Origin: Fibrobacterota bacterium
Lineage (GTDB): Bacteria > Fibrobacterota > Chitinivibrionia > Chitinivibrionales > Chitinispirillaceae
Assembly: GCA_023436145.1 (NCBI GenBank)
Contig: JAEZKP010000033.1
Span: 77,826 to 141,825 of the forward strand
Length of the DNA stretch: 64,000 nucleotides
Direction of reading: 5' to 3'
Positions within the stretch are counted from its first letter, which is position 1. Every line of letters starts with the position of its first letter. Positions 45,478 to 53,869 of this stretch are shown piece by piece. The notes under the pieces were generated by a model, which searched no databases, was not told the DNA's origin, and saw only the letters and a program-made list of their open reading frames with translations. A program made the position numbers and the translations under genes.

Positions 45478-46467
45478 TCATTTATTCAGACCAAGAATAA
45501 ATTCAGCCCGACTGTCCAGATATTTGACCAGCCCATGTGGAATCCGCTTATGCATTCCGGAATCATGCCAGATTTCCGGACTCTCCATACAGAGGTAAAG
45601 AGTAATTTGCGGATAATGTGCATCAAACTCTTCAGCCATGGCTCTGTAAAGCGCTGTACGCAGGGGTCTCAAATACCGTAATTTGCCATCCATGCCGCTA
45701 ACCATCTCACCAGAGAAAAGATCAAGGTGTTCATTTTTCTGTTTAAGCAGAGTCTTCAATGCTGGCATGGTCCGGAATCCACCCATACTTACCCAGGCGA
45801 TTCTGGATGGATCAGAAATTTTCCGGAATATATCCCTTACCACCTTACGGTATTCATCTTGCCAGTTGGTATATACAAACATAGGATCAAAATGAAATGC
45901 CACAAAAAATCCCATTTCTATACATTGTACAGCCAGCTCGAGACGCTGATGCAAGGGGGCAGTACCCCGTTCCATTTTCTCTATCATCGCAGGAGTGTTT
46001 AAGGAGAATCCTATAATCACCTTTTGAGGTTTTCTTATGTCCTTTAATGGTGCAATATTAGTGCTCTTTGTCTTAAACTCTACTATCACATTCTGGTATG
46101 GCTCTAATAGAGCCGCAACTTTTCTTGCCACTCCGGTTTTATGCTCCGAGTACAGGCTATCCCCGAATTCCCCGGTACCAAAACGGATCACACCGGATTT
46201 TCCACTCAGCTTGGAATGTACTTCTTTTTCCAAATCATCAGAATTTTCAAATACAATCTGGCACTGATGCGGAAAATAAGCCTGCAAAATGCAATATTTG
46301 CAATACATGCCACATCCGGTAGAAGGTGTGAGGATCTGATAACCACAACAGAGGTATCCCTGAGTAGTTCCCGGGCAAGGTTTCCAGAACTCTCCCTTAT
46401 TATGCAGTGTAACAATCGCTGAGCGGTCTGAAGCGTTTTTTTTATCAATCAGTGGTGATTCGATCAC
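45478..46467 (-). CDS. Radical SAM protein of the spore photoproduct lyase family
   Basis: A CxxxCxxC cluster motif, C52-GMY-C56-KY-C59, is followed by the SPL-family blocks RFGTGEFGDS, VEFKTKS and IGFSLNTP, with FHFDPM later and a C-terminal LRPLRTALYRAM block. In endospore formers SPL repairs thymine spore photoproduct; relatives in non-sporulating bacteria are common and their substrates are mostly unknown. 329 residues fits. The start is GTG at 46467 with AGGAT upstream. A DNA photo-repair role is plausible, but no other sporulation gene is seen in the window. Confidence 0.82.
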   Translation of the reverse strand: MIESPLIDKKNASDRSAIVTLHNKGEFWKPCPGTTQGYLCCGYQILTPSTGCGMYCKYCILQAYFPHQCQIVFENSDDLEKEVHSKLSGKSGVIRFGTGEFGDSLYSEHKTGVARKVAALLEPYQNVIVEFKTKSTNIAPLKDIRKPQKVIIGFSLNTPAMIEKMERGTAPLHQRLELAVQCIEMGFFVAFHFDPMFVYTNWQDEYRKVVRDIFRKISDPSRIAWVSMGGFRTMPALKTLLKQKNEHLDLFSGEMVSGMDGKLRYLRPLRTALYRAMAEEFDAHYPQITLYLCMESPEIWHDSGMHKRIPHGLVKYLDSRAEFILGLNK

Positions 46468-46656
46468 TTTTTATCCTGTTTCAGATTAATAGGGACATAT
46501 CTGGAAAAATAATCTATTTCAGAAACAGTTTCAGAATTAAAAGGGAAAAGGCACTCTCTAAATATTTAGCATAATAGAACGTAATTGCTTTGCTGTATTT
46601 TATTATTTTTCTCTCTATCAATTCAGTTATATGCAATATGCAGGATGGAGGTTTCC

Positions 46657-47388
46657 ATGAATAGGTTTTTTAATAGCGGTATTTTGTTGGGCGTCATCTC
46701 CCTGCAGCTTAATGTAATCGCTGCTCCGATGATTTCTGTGGACAGCACAGATATTGATGCAGGTGTAGTTTATGAAGGAACTGGTAAAAGTGTTAAGCAT
46801 ACATTCACCTTGAAAAATACCGGAGATAAGCCTCTTGTTATAGAGAGAGTCAGAGCCAGCTGTGGTTGTACTGCGGTTAATTATGATTCTATAATCCAGC
46901 CGGGTGCATCTGGCAAAGTAACCCAGGAGATTGCTATTGATAGAATAAGTTTTGGAGAATTCCGCAAGTATATCACTGTTCATTCAAATGCAAAAAATAA
47001 CGAAGCTCTGCGGCTCTCTTTAGGTGGAGTACTTAAGTCCTATATTGAATTCTCACAAAGCTTTATCCAGATGTCTGCAGATACTGCAGCAAGAAAGCTT
47101 CAGGCGGAAATTGAAGTCAAAAGCACAATCAAAGATCTGAAAATATCTGAAGTTTCATTCAAATCGTATAACGATGCTGTAAACGGACCATCCTGGCAAT
47201 CATCTTTACCTTTGTATATAGATTACAAGCTGTCGGGACCTCAAGACACAAATAATAAAGACAGCTACTCCTATAAATTGAAAATAACAACTGAACTGGC
47301 CAATAAAGAGAAACAGCAGGGAAGATTTGTGATAAAAACCAATCACCCGCTCAAACCGGAAGTATCCGTCGAAGGTTCGATGATGTAA
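46657..47388 (+). CDS. DUF1573 exported protein
   Basis: A signal peptide (NSGILLGVISLQLNVIAA) precedes a DUF1573/ASH-like domain with IDAGVVYEGTGKSVKHTFTLKNTGDKPLVI and ASCGCT (the family Cys-Gly-Cys motif). DUF1573 proteins are secreted beta-sandwich modules of unknown function, abundant in Bacteroidota, Planctomycetota and Fibrobacterota. The C-terminal half (about 110-243) is less conserved and beta-rich. The start is ATG 46657, preceded by GGAGG; the frame to 46585 has no ribosome site. Promoter elements are unclear in the 189-base divergent gap. Confidence 0.85.
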   Translation: MNRFFNSGILLGVISLQLNVIAAPMISVDSTDIDAGVVYEGTGKSVKHTFTLKNTGDKPLVIERVRASCGCTAVNYDSIIQPGASGKVTQEIAIDRISFGEFRKYITVHSNAKNNEALRLSLGGVLKSYIEFSQSFIQMSADTAARKLQAEIEVKSTIKDLKISEVSFKSYNDAVNGPSWQSSLPLYIDYKLSGPQDTNNKDSYSYKLKITTELANKEKQQGRFVIKTNHPLKPEVSVEGSMM

Positions 47389-47437
47389 TATGATTTGAGA
47401 TTTTAGATTTTTGATTTTTTAACTGGAACAACCTACT

Positions 47438-48385
47438 ATGAAATACGCTCATCTTTTCGGCCCGGTTCATTCCAGGCGCCTGGGGATCTCCCTGGGCGTG
47501 GATATGATGCCATTAAAGACATGTACACTGGATTGTGTGTACTGTGAATGCGGTAAAACGACCAGGCTCACCGTAGATCGAAAAGAGTATATACCTGCAG
47601 ATGAGATCATTGCAGAGCTCTCAGACTACCTCCATCAGAACCCTAGACTGGATTATATAACTTTCGGAGGCAGTGGAGAACCGACACTCAATACTGCTCT
47701 GGGAAGATGCATCAGTTTCGTAAAAAGACAATTTCCCCAGTATAAAACAGCGCTTCTGACCAATGGAACACTTTTTTCCATACCTGAAGTCCGGGCAGAT
47801 GTGATGTCAACAGATCTGATACTACCCTCAGTTGACGCCATCTCTGATGAGGCATTTTTCAAGGTAAATAAACCTCATCCCTCCCTTGATAACCGATGCA
47901 TTCTGGAGGGCCTGAAGTCTCTTTCTCTGGAGTACAGGGGAACTCTTTGGGTGGAAGTTTTCATCATAACCGGACTAAATGATAATCCTGAGGAATTGAG
48001 CAGCTTCAAAAAATATCTGTTGGAGATCAACCCCACACGGGTTCAGCTTAACAGCCTTGACCGCCCCGGAGCTTACGAATGGGTCAAAGCGGCACCTGCT
48101 GAAACGCTCAAAAAAATCGCAGAATTCCTCTCCCCCCTTCCAGTGGAAATCATCTCCAGAAATTCAAGGGATGTTCCCCAGAGTGAAATTCCCGGTATCC
48201 AGACAGAACAAACGATTCTGAGTCTTCTGCGACGCCGCCCTTCCACAATAGAAGAGCTCTCAAGTGTCAGTGGCATTACCATAAACCGTCTATCTGTATT
48301 GCTTGACAAACTTAGAGATCAGGGCGATGTCGGTATGGAAGTAATCGACAATCGCAACTTTTACAAATATCTTTCTGCACAATGA
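47438..48385 (+). CDS. Radical SAM enzyme with C-terminal winged helix (COG0731-like)
   Basis: The N-terminus has FGPVHSRRLGISLGVDMMP followed by the cluster motif C29-TLD-C33-VY-C36, typical of a small radical SAM group related to COG0731 proteins. GGSGEPTLN is the SAM-binding GGEP-type motif. Residues about 235-310 form a winged-helix domain (IEELSSVSGITINRLSVLLDKLRDQGDV), suggesting nucleic-acid binding. The substrate is unknown; tRNA modification is a guess. The gene follows the DUF1573 gene after 49 bases in the same direction. Confidence 0.85.
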   Translation: MKYAHLFGPVHSRRLGISLGVDMMPLKTCTLDCVYCECGKTTRLTVDRKEYIPADEIIAELSDYLHQNPRLDYITFGGSGEPTLNTALGRCISFVKRQFPQYKTALLTNGTLFSIPEVRADVMSTDLILPSVDAISDEAFFKVNKPHPSLDNRCILEGLKSLSLEYRGTLWVEVFIITGLNDNPEELSSFKKYLLEINPTRVQLNSLDRPGAYEWVKAAPAETLKKIAEFLSPLPVEIISRNSRDVPQSEIPGIQTEQTILSLLRRRPSTIEELSSVSGITINRLSVLLDKLRDQGDVGMEVIDNRNFYKYLSAQ

Positions 48386-48398
48386 CCGGTTTAACAGT

Positions 48399-49391
48399 TT
48401 AGTTGCCGGAGAAATAAATTCTGTTCTGTTTTCTGACCTCATCCATGATAACTGCTTTCACCCCTGGGTAAATCTCAAGTTCTCCACCATAGGTAAGACA
48501 TGGTATAAAGCAGCCACCCTCGTGATATTCACGGCAGGCACGGGCGACCTCTGCACGAACGATATCTTCATTCCAGCCTTCACAATCAACAACTGATGCC
48601 TCAACCCCTCCCATCAGAATAAGCCGGTTAGAAGTCTCCTTTTTGATCTGCATGATATCGTTTGAAGGAAGAACTCCCTGCCAGATATCGATTCCGACAT
48701 CTACCATGTCGGTTACTATCGGTTGACAATAGCTATCTGCATGATGCATAGTGATGACACCCTGTTGTTTCATCAGACCGTAAATTTGCCTGTAGGGTTC
48801 CTTAAAGAATTCACGCCAGAGATCCGGATGCATAAACATATTGTGTTTTGTGCCCCAGTCATCATGAAACATTATTACATCAGGATGTAAATTATCTATA
48901 AGAAGCTGAATATGTTTCTTCTTGAAATCGGTTATGTAAGCGATAAGATCGTGCATCGCCTGCGGTTCAACCAGGAAATTGCAGAGTGTATCTTCAAAAC
49001 CCATCATAAAATGTAACGATTCGAAGAGCCCGGTCACTATCCAGGTCATGACAAACTTATCTTCTGCCCTTATTTTCTCTGCTTCGCTTTTCGCCTTAGA
49101 CCAGTCAAAAGGAATATTCCCTATATCAGGTGCCTTACAATACTTCTGCCACCGGGTGATATCAGGGCAAACCTTGTTTTCCTCATTAATAATGGGCATG
49201 GCACCGGGCTCACCCACCCCCCAGTAAAGGGTTGTTCCCCATGGATTGACTGCTGTTAATCCTGGTGCAACCGGACACATGTAGAAAAAAACTGGGTCCC
49301 ACACCTGGGGAAATGGCTCCCATCCGTTCACAAAAGAATCTGGATTGCCGTTTTTCAGGGTCTCAATTACATTTTCTTTTAAAGACAGCAT
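48399..49391 (-). CDS. Uroporphyrinogen decarboxylase (UroD)-fold protein, methyltransferase-like
   Basis: The chain has the UroD/MtaA-type barrel: MTWIVTGLFESLHFMMGFED, MFHDDWGTKHNMFMHPDLWREFFKEPYRQIY, MHHADSYCQPIVTDMVDVGIDIWQGV. It lacks the RQAGRYLPEY block of true HemE, so heme synthesis is unlikely. Family relatives act as corrinoid-dependent methyltransferases or unknown enzymes. HADSYC includes His and Cys that could bind zinc as in MtaA-type enzymes. No corrinoid protein is adjacent. AGGAGAT precedes the ATG. Confidence 0.8.
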   Translation of the reverse strand: MLSLKENVIETLKNGNPDSFVNGWEPFPQVWDPVFFYMCPVAPGLTAVNPWGTTLYWGVGEPGAMPIINEENKVCPDITRWQKYCKAPDIGNIPFDWSKAKSEAEKIRAEDKFVMTWIVTGLFESLHFMMGFEDTLCNFLVEPQAMHDLIAYITDFKKKHIQLLIDNLHPDVIMFHDDWGTKHNMFMHPDLWREFFKEPYRQIYGLMKQQGVITMHHADSYCQPIVTDMVDVGIDIWQGVLPSNDIMQIKKETSNRLILMGGVEASVVDCEGWNEDIVRAEVARACREYHEGGCFIPCLTYGGELEIYPGVKAVIMDEVRKQNRIYFSGN

Positions 49392-49739
49392 CTTATATCT
49401 CCTTGGTACAGCATATAAATTTATGCAAGATTAACCGGAGCAATTATTCATATCTGTTTATTTAAATTTATATTAAACAATAGATAACTGCAAACCTTAA
49501 ATCGCACTTCCAGGAATTAAAGCTATCCCCGGTTAACACCAGAATGCCAGGAAACGGCCCCGAAAAATAATTCCTGTTTACTCCGGAACTGTCCAGTGTT
49601 TTACACCTAATTAATTTTATTAGAACAAAATGGCATATATTTAGCTTACCATCTGGAGTGGTATGTGTAGGATATGACTTTTACCTGGAGATACAGCGAT
49701 ATCACTTATCAATGGTTTTCAATGTTAAGGGAGGACCTT
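49392..49739. other. Divergent intergenic region, no gene recognised
   Basis: It separates the UroD-like gene from the sugar dehydrogenase gene. AT-rich; a short palindrome-like run (GCATATAAATTTATGC, near 49420) is present. TGGCATATATTTAGCT at about 49630 has correct sigma54 GG-GC spacing but a poor -12 element (TAGC), so I do not call it. Confidence 0.3.
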
Positions 49740-51041
49740 ATGAAAACAGGTCTGAATATTCAGAAAATTATAACATTAGCTTTTTTAACAATCATCTGGA
49801 ACACTCTTACCAGCTCTTCACTTCCATTGGACCAGATTTTACTTCCTGATGAATTTATAATTACCGAATTCGCAACAGGTATCGAAGATGCCCGTTCTCT
49901 GGCAATAGGACCTGAAGGCACGCTGTTTGTGGGAACCAGAACAAATGGACGGGTATGGGCAGTTTTAGATACCAATGATGATTCCAAAGCCGATCGTAAA
50001 GTAATTATAGCCTCAGGCCTGACAAATCCTAATGGTGTGGCATTTCATGGTGAAGACCTTTACATTGCTGAGCGGTCACGTATATTGAAATACTCAAATA
50101 TCGAAAAAAACATCAACCAGCCACCCCCACCGGAAGTCATTAGAGATGATTTTCCTTCCGAACAGCATCACGGATGGAAATATATCGCTTTCGGTCCCGA
50201 TGGGTATCTCTATGTGCCGATAGGAGCACCATGCAATGTTTGTCTGGAAAATGATCGCCGGTTTGCATCTATCACCAGAATGAAACCAGATGGATCGGAT
50301 TTTACCATTTTTGCAGAGGGAATCCGTAACACGGTTGGTTTTGACTGGCATCCCGAGACTAAAGAGTTATGGTTTACCGATAATGGTCGTGATAACCTGG
50401 GCGATACCATCCCTTCCGATGAACTCAACAGAGCTGAAACTGCAGGAAAACACTTTGGTTTCCCCTTTTGCCATGCTGGCAATATTTCCGACCCGCAGTT
50501 CGGAAACCAGCGGTCCTGTAATGAATTTACCCCACCTGTTGCTAAACTGGGCGCACATGTAGCCGCTCTTGGAATGAAATTTTACACCGGAACAATGTTT
50601 CCATCGCAATACCGTAACAGGATTTTCATTGCAGAACATGGTTCATGGAATCGCTCGGAAAAGGTAGGATACCGGATTATCACCGTAGATACCCGTACAA
50701 ATCCACCCGACACCTCTGTGTTTGCATCAGGGTGGCTTCAGAAAGGGCAAGTTTGGGGAAGACCGGTAGATATACTTATTTATAAAGACGGATCAATATT
50801 AGTTTCTGATGATCATGCCGGAGCCATTTATCGTATAAGTTATACGCCTTCGACTAATATCAGAAATGTATTGAAAAACAGATTTGTGCAAAAGGGATCA
50901 GATAACTCCTTACGATTGACTACTCATAAGCAGGTGGATCTTCAGGGAAAATTGATTTTACCAGGAAATGTTTTTTCTCCTGCATTACGAATCAACACAA
51001 CAACCGGGAAAAGTGAATTGTTTCCGGATTATCCTTTCTAA
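49740..51041 (+). CDS. PQQ-type soluble sugar/sorbosone dehydrogenase-like protein
   Basis: A signal-like N-terminus precedes a six-bladed propeller of the GDH-B/L-sorbosone dehydrogenase family: ARSLAIGPEGTLFVGTR, NPNGVAFHGEDLYIAE, HHGWKYIAFGPDGYLYVPIGAPCNVC, EGIRNTVGFDWHPETKELWFTDNGRD, IAEHGSWNR, GRPVDILIYKDGSILVSDDHAGAIYRI. The His before GWKY is the likely base. These enzymes oxidise aldoses or cyclic alcohols in the periplasm with PQQ. The start is ATG 49740, with AAGGGAGG five bases before it; the upstream frame is not coding. A C-terminal extension of about 50 residues follows the propeller. Electron acceptor unknown, though the cytochrome gene at 53870 is nearby. Confidence 0.87.
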   Translation: MKTGLNIQKIITLAFLTIIWNTLTSSSLPLDQILLPDEFIITEFATGIEDARSLAIGPEGTLFVGTRTNGRVWAVLDTNDDSKADRKVIIASGLTNPNGVAFHGEDLYIAERSRILKYSNIEKNINQPPPPEVIRDDFPSEQHHGWKYIAFGPDGYLYVPIGAPCNVCLENDRRFASITRMKPDGSDFTIFAEGIRNTVGFDWHPETKELWFTDNGRDNLGDTIPSDELNRAETAGKHFGFPFCHAGNISDPQFGNQRSCNEFTPPVAKLGAHVAALGMKFYTGTMFPSQYRNRIFIAEHGSWNRSEKVGYRIITVDTRTNPPDTSVFASGWLQKGQVWGRPVDILIYKDGSILVSDDHAGAIYRISYTPSTNIRNVLKNRFVQKGSDNSLRLTTHKQVDLQGKLILPGNVFSPALRINTTTGKSELFPDYPF

Positions 51042-51158
51042 GTGTTTGCTGCTTCTTTGCACTTTTAATCAAGTTCTCCCTCTTGTAGTGCAATGCCACT
51101 TTGTGGTACAGTTGACTTCTTCTGATCGTTAAGCAGTTATCAATACCGCAGCAGGTAT

Positions 51159-52109
51159 TCATTTTATCACAAAAGCACCTGCAAAAAACACCGCATACAG
51201 CATGATAAGAAGAACTCCTGCCAGGCGGGTCACTTTCCTGAGTATCATAAAAAACGACAATACCACAATTGTCAATAGCGTAAGCGGGAGGTAAAACACA
51301 AGGATTTGTTTCTCTACCACAACAGGATGAATCAAAGCTATTATACCTGCATTGAATAAAAAAAATGCCAGGATTGAACCGACAACGTTACCGAAACTGA
51401 TTTCGGTTCTTCCCTTTAGGGCAGCGGGAAGCTCGCGGGCAAGCTCTTCAATACTTATCAGAAAAGCCAGTATAGTCATACCAAAAACGGTGTCAGATAG
51501 TCCTATTCTTGCGATTATTGTTTCCGAGGCGGACACCAATATCTCACTCCCGGCAATTATTCCTGCAAGCGAAGCAATCAGTAAACCCAGTGCTTTCCAC
51601 TTCCCCGGAGAACTGACTTTGGCCAGGGTTTCAGAGATTTCTCCCCCGGAACGTATATCAAATCCCTTCTTTGCTGACCAGATAAGAAAAAGAACTGAGA
51701 GTACATACGCTATCAGTAGTATTACCCCATCGATGCGTGAGAGAGTGCCATCAACACTCAAGATGCCTAATAGAGACACTGCACCGGCAGGAATCGCAAG
51801 GATAGCTTTGGGTACAGATTCAAATTTCAGGGGTATGATAAGGGCTGTGGTACCAAAAGCAAGGGCAATGGCAACCATGGCTGCTCCGATAATCGAACCC
51901 AGGGCAATTCCGGCGATTTCTTCATAGGAGCCAACCGCTCCCACCGCCAGGTTTTCCGGGTCAAACCCGATAAAAACGACGCTGATAAGAAATGTTGAAA
52001 TGCTAAATCCGCGTGAGGTCCCAACCGTAGCTTTAACCAGCTTTTCTGCGAAGAAGATTACCAGAGCGAGTCCAAGGATAAAAAGCACAATTGCTTTGGC
52101 CATGTTCAT
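51159..52109 (-). CDS. Sodium/calcium exchanger-family membrane protein (CaCA-like)
   Basis: About ten membrane segments in two halves. Alpha-repeat 1 is the segment FIGFDPENLAVGAVGSY...GIALGSIIGAAM and alpha-repeat 2 is AFLISIEELARELPAALKG...FGNVVGSILAFFLFNAG, each holding the acidic residue expected from the GTSxPE motif (DPE and EEL here). The central loop (about 150-180) is short. The motif is divergent from YrbG, so ion specificity is not inferable. 316 residues is normal. It is alone on the minus strand. Confidence 0.8.
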   Translation of the reverse strand: MNMAKAIVLFILGLALVIFFAEKLVKATVGTSRGFSISTFLISVVFIGFDPENLAVGAVGSYEEIAGIALGSIIGAAMVAIALAFGTTALIIPLKFESVPKAILAIPAGAVSLLGILSVDGTLSRIDGVILLIAYVLSVLFLIWSAKKGFDIRSGGEISETLAKVSSPGKWKALGLLIASLAGIIAGSEILVSASETIIARIGLSDTVFGMTILAFLISIEELARELPAALKGRTEISFGNVVGSILAFFLFNAGIIALIHPVVVEKQILVFYLPLTLLTIVVLSFFMILRKVTRLAGVLLIMLYAVFFAGAFVIK

Positions 52110-52288
52110 ATTTGTAGTTCCTGAGATTACAGATAAAGAACCAGCTCGAGTTTTTGCAATTAGTGCGCCAAGGAAGATGAATTCAGGAATGTAAATAAAA
52201 AGTGCAACAGAATTCTGTAAAAAAACGGGAATTTCTTATTTTAAAGCATATTCATTATTACTTAAAAACGTAACAGTAAAGCAGATTA

Positions 52289-52324
52289 ATACTATAGCCG
52301 GTGTACACACTCCGGCTATAGTAT
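52289..52324 (-). terminator. Strong hairpin downstream of the barrel protein gene
   Basis: ATACTATAGCCGG (52289-52301) and its exact reverse complement (52312-52324) form a 13-bp stem around a 10-base loop. It lies 15 bases past the stop of the minus-strand operon. The trailing sequence is only moderately T-rich. Confidence 0.6.
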
Positions 52325-52339
52325 ATCAAAAATTATGAC

Positions 52340-53845
52340 TTAGAAAAATAAAGACATTCGCATCATAAAATACCAGTCACTAGTTTTAGAGAGTATATCA
52401 GAGTACTTTGCGCTCTGAGGTGCCGGCCATGGAGTATACCAGTTTTTGGGAGTATGATCGCAGGCTGCCTGTGCACTCAAACGTACATGGTTCCCGATGT
52501 TTTTGGCTGCATAAACCGACCACCTGATATCATCATCATGTACCGCCATCGATTCATTCCAGTTTCTGTAATCCATAATCGCTGAAGCTGGACGTCCGGC
52601 TATATATGGTACAGCAGAAGATCCTTTCCAGATATTGTCCTGCGCATTTACATAGGGTGAGGGGTAATGTTCTATCTCAATTGAAATTATGTCAAGTTTT
52701 GAATTGATATTGAACAACCGGTCCAAAAACCAGGACCCTACACCAATAATTACCCCAGGAGTACCGATGGTGATCGCTTTATTTAATTTTTTCGATTCAA
52801 CCGACTCTAAACCATAGGCCATTACCCCAGGGAGTACACAGTACGAAAGGAATTGATTTGTAAACCAGTTAATACCAAGCATTTTTGGCATTCTTTCGAT
52901 GGGATCGTTATACCAGCCGGGATAGTTTTTTACTCCAAGCAGGGCCATTTCTCCGTAAATTTTCAAATCTTCCCGGCCAAAAAAATCACCACCACCGCCG
53001 AAAAGCGCTTTAATATCCAATGAGGCACGTCCCATGAGCTTTGTTCCCTTAAACGTGTACTTTATCGTTTCACCGGTGGTAGTATCGAAGTATCCGATTT
53101 TCGGCTCATAACGTTTATAGGTAGGATTGAGACCTATAGTAGTTTTTTTGGGATCCAAGACAATCAGTCTCGCCAGTTCAACCCCCAATCCGATGTCAAC
53201 AATTTTATCAACCGAAGGAGAAACAATATATGTAAAATTAATATCTCTATATGGAAGAGCCTCAATTTCTGTGTTTACAATAAGATCCTGTTTCAAACGG
53301 AATAATGAGCCGAAAGAGTAAGAAGTATGTACCCCTGCAAGTTTTGGCTTATCAATTGAATGTTCAAAACCAGAAATAAGCCACCCTGGATACGTACCGC
53401 TTCTGAAGAGATACTCTCCCAGATTGGTCGACTGAGGATTGTATTTGAATGGGAAATAACCCAGCTCGAGTAAAAATCCCCCTGAACGATACTCCAGGCA
53501 GGCATCGAGCAGTGCAGGCGTTACTTTTTTTGCCGTATGTTCATTTGTCGGATACTGACTCGGATTCACTGTAGCTACATTGACAACAACTCCCAGATTG
53601 AGCCTCCCCGTCAATGAGGGTGTCAGTTTTCGAGTTACTTTTATTCCTCCATCTATGGTTTCCAGCCACTCTCTTTTAAAGTGTACATCAAAAGCGCCAT
53701 CCTCTTTATCTGGTGCTGAGACCACCTGTCCCATTGTCAATCGAGACCAGAACATAAAGCTTGTTTTCACACTGTCCTGAGCACTAACTACAAAAGATAA
53801 TATTACTATGTAAACTGCAATCATCTGCAGTATCATTCTATTCAT
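52340..53845 (-). CDS. Outer-membrane beta-barrel protein of unknown function
   Basis: A signal peptide (MILQMIAVYIVILSFVVSAQ) is followed by about 480 residues of amphipathic strands with Tyr/Trp/Phe-rich ends, no cysteine motifs, and a C-terminal aromatic (MRMSLFF), the mark of outer-membrane barrel proteins. I recognise no family. A glycine/phenylalanine stretch (ALFGGGGDFFG) lies near residue 285. It follows the di-heme gene 24 bases downstream in the same operon, so it could hold the cytochrome at, or transport its substrate through, the outer membrane; this is inference from position only. Confidence 0.7.
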   Translation of the reverse strand: MNRMILQMIAVYIVILSFVVSAQDSVKTSFMFWSRLTMGQVVSAPDKEDGAFDVHFKREWLETIDGGIKVTRKLTPSLTGRLNLGVVVNVATVNPSQYPTNEHTAKKVTPALLDACLEYRSGGFLLELGYFPFKYNPQSTNLGEYLFRSGTYPGWLISGFEHSIDKPKLAGVHTSYSFGSLFRLKQDLIVNTEIEALPYRDINFTYIVSPSVDKIVDIGLGVELARLIVLDPKKTTIGLNPTYKRYEPKIGYFDTTTGETIKYTFKGTKLMGRASLDIKALFGGGGDFFGREDLKIYGEMALLGVKNYPGWYNDPIERMPKMLGINWFTNQFLSYCVLPGVMAYGLESVESKKLNKAITIGTPGVIIGVGSWFLDRLFNINSKLDIISIEIEHYPSPYVNAQDNIWKGSSAVPYIAGRPASAIMDYRNWNESMAVHDDDIRWSVYAAKNIGNHVRLSAQAACDHTPKNWYTPWPAPQSAKYSDILSKTSDWYFMMRMSLFF

Positions 53846-53869
53846 ACGCTTATACCTCCTGCAATCAAG

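Noticed and set aside
49630..49645. TGGCATATATTTAGCT as a second sigma54 promoter before the sugar dehydrogenase
   Set aside because: GG-GC spacing is right but the -12 element is TAGC rather than TTGC, too weak to claim.
51352..51927. Plus-strand ORF of 191 codons opposite the cation exchanger gene
   Set aside because: The minus strand has ten or so membrane helices with alpha repeats; the plus frame is low complexity and antisense.
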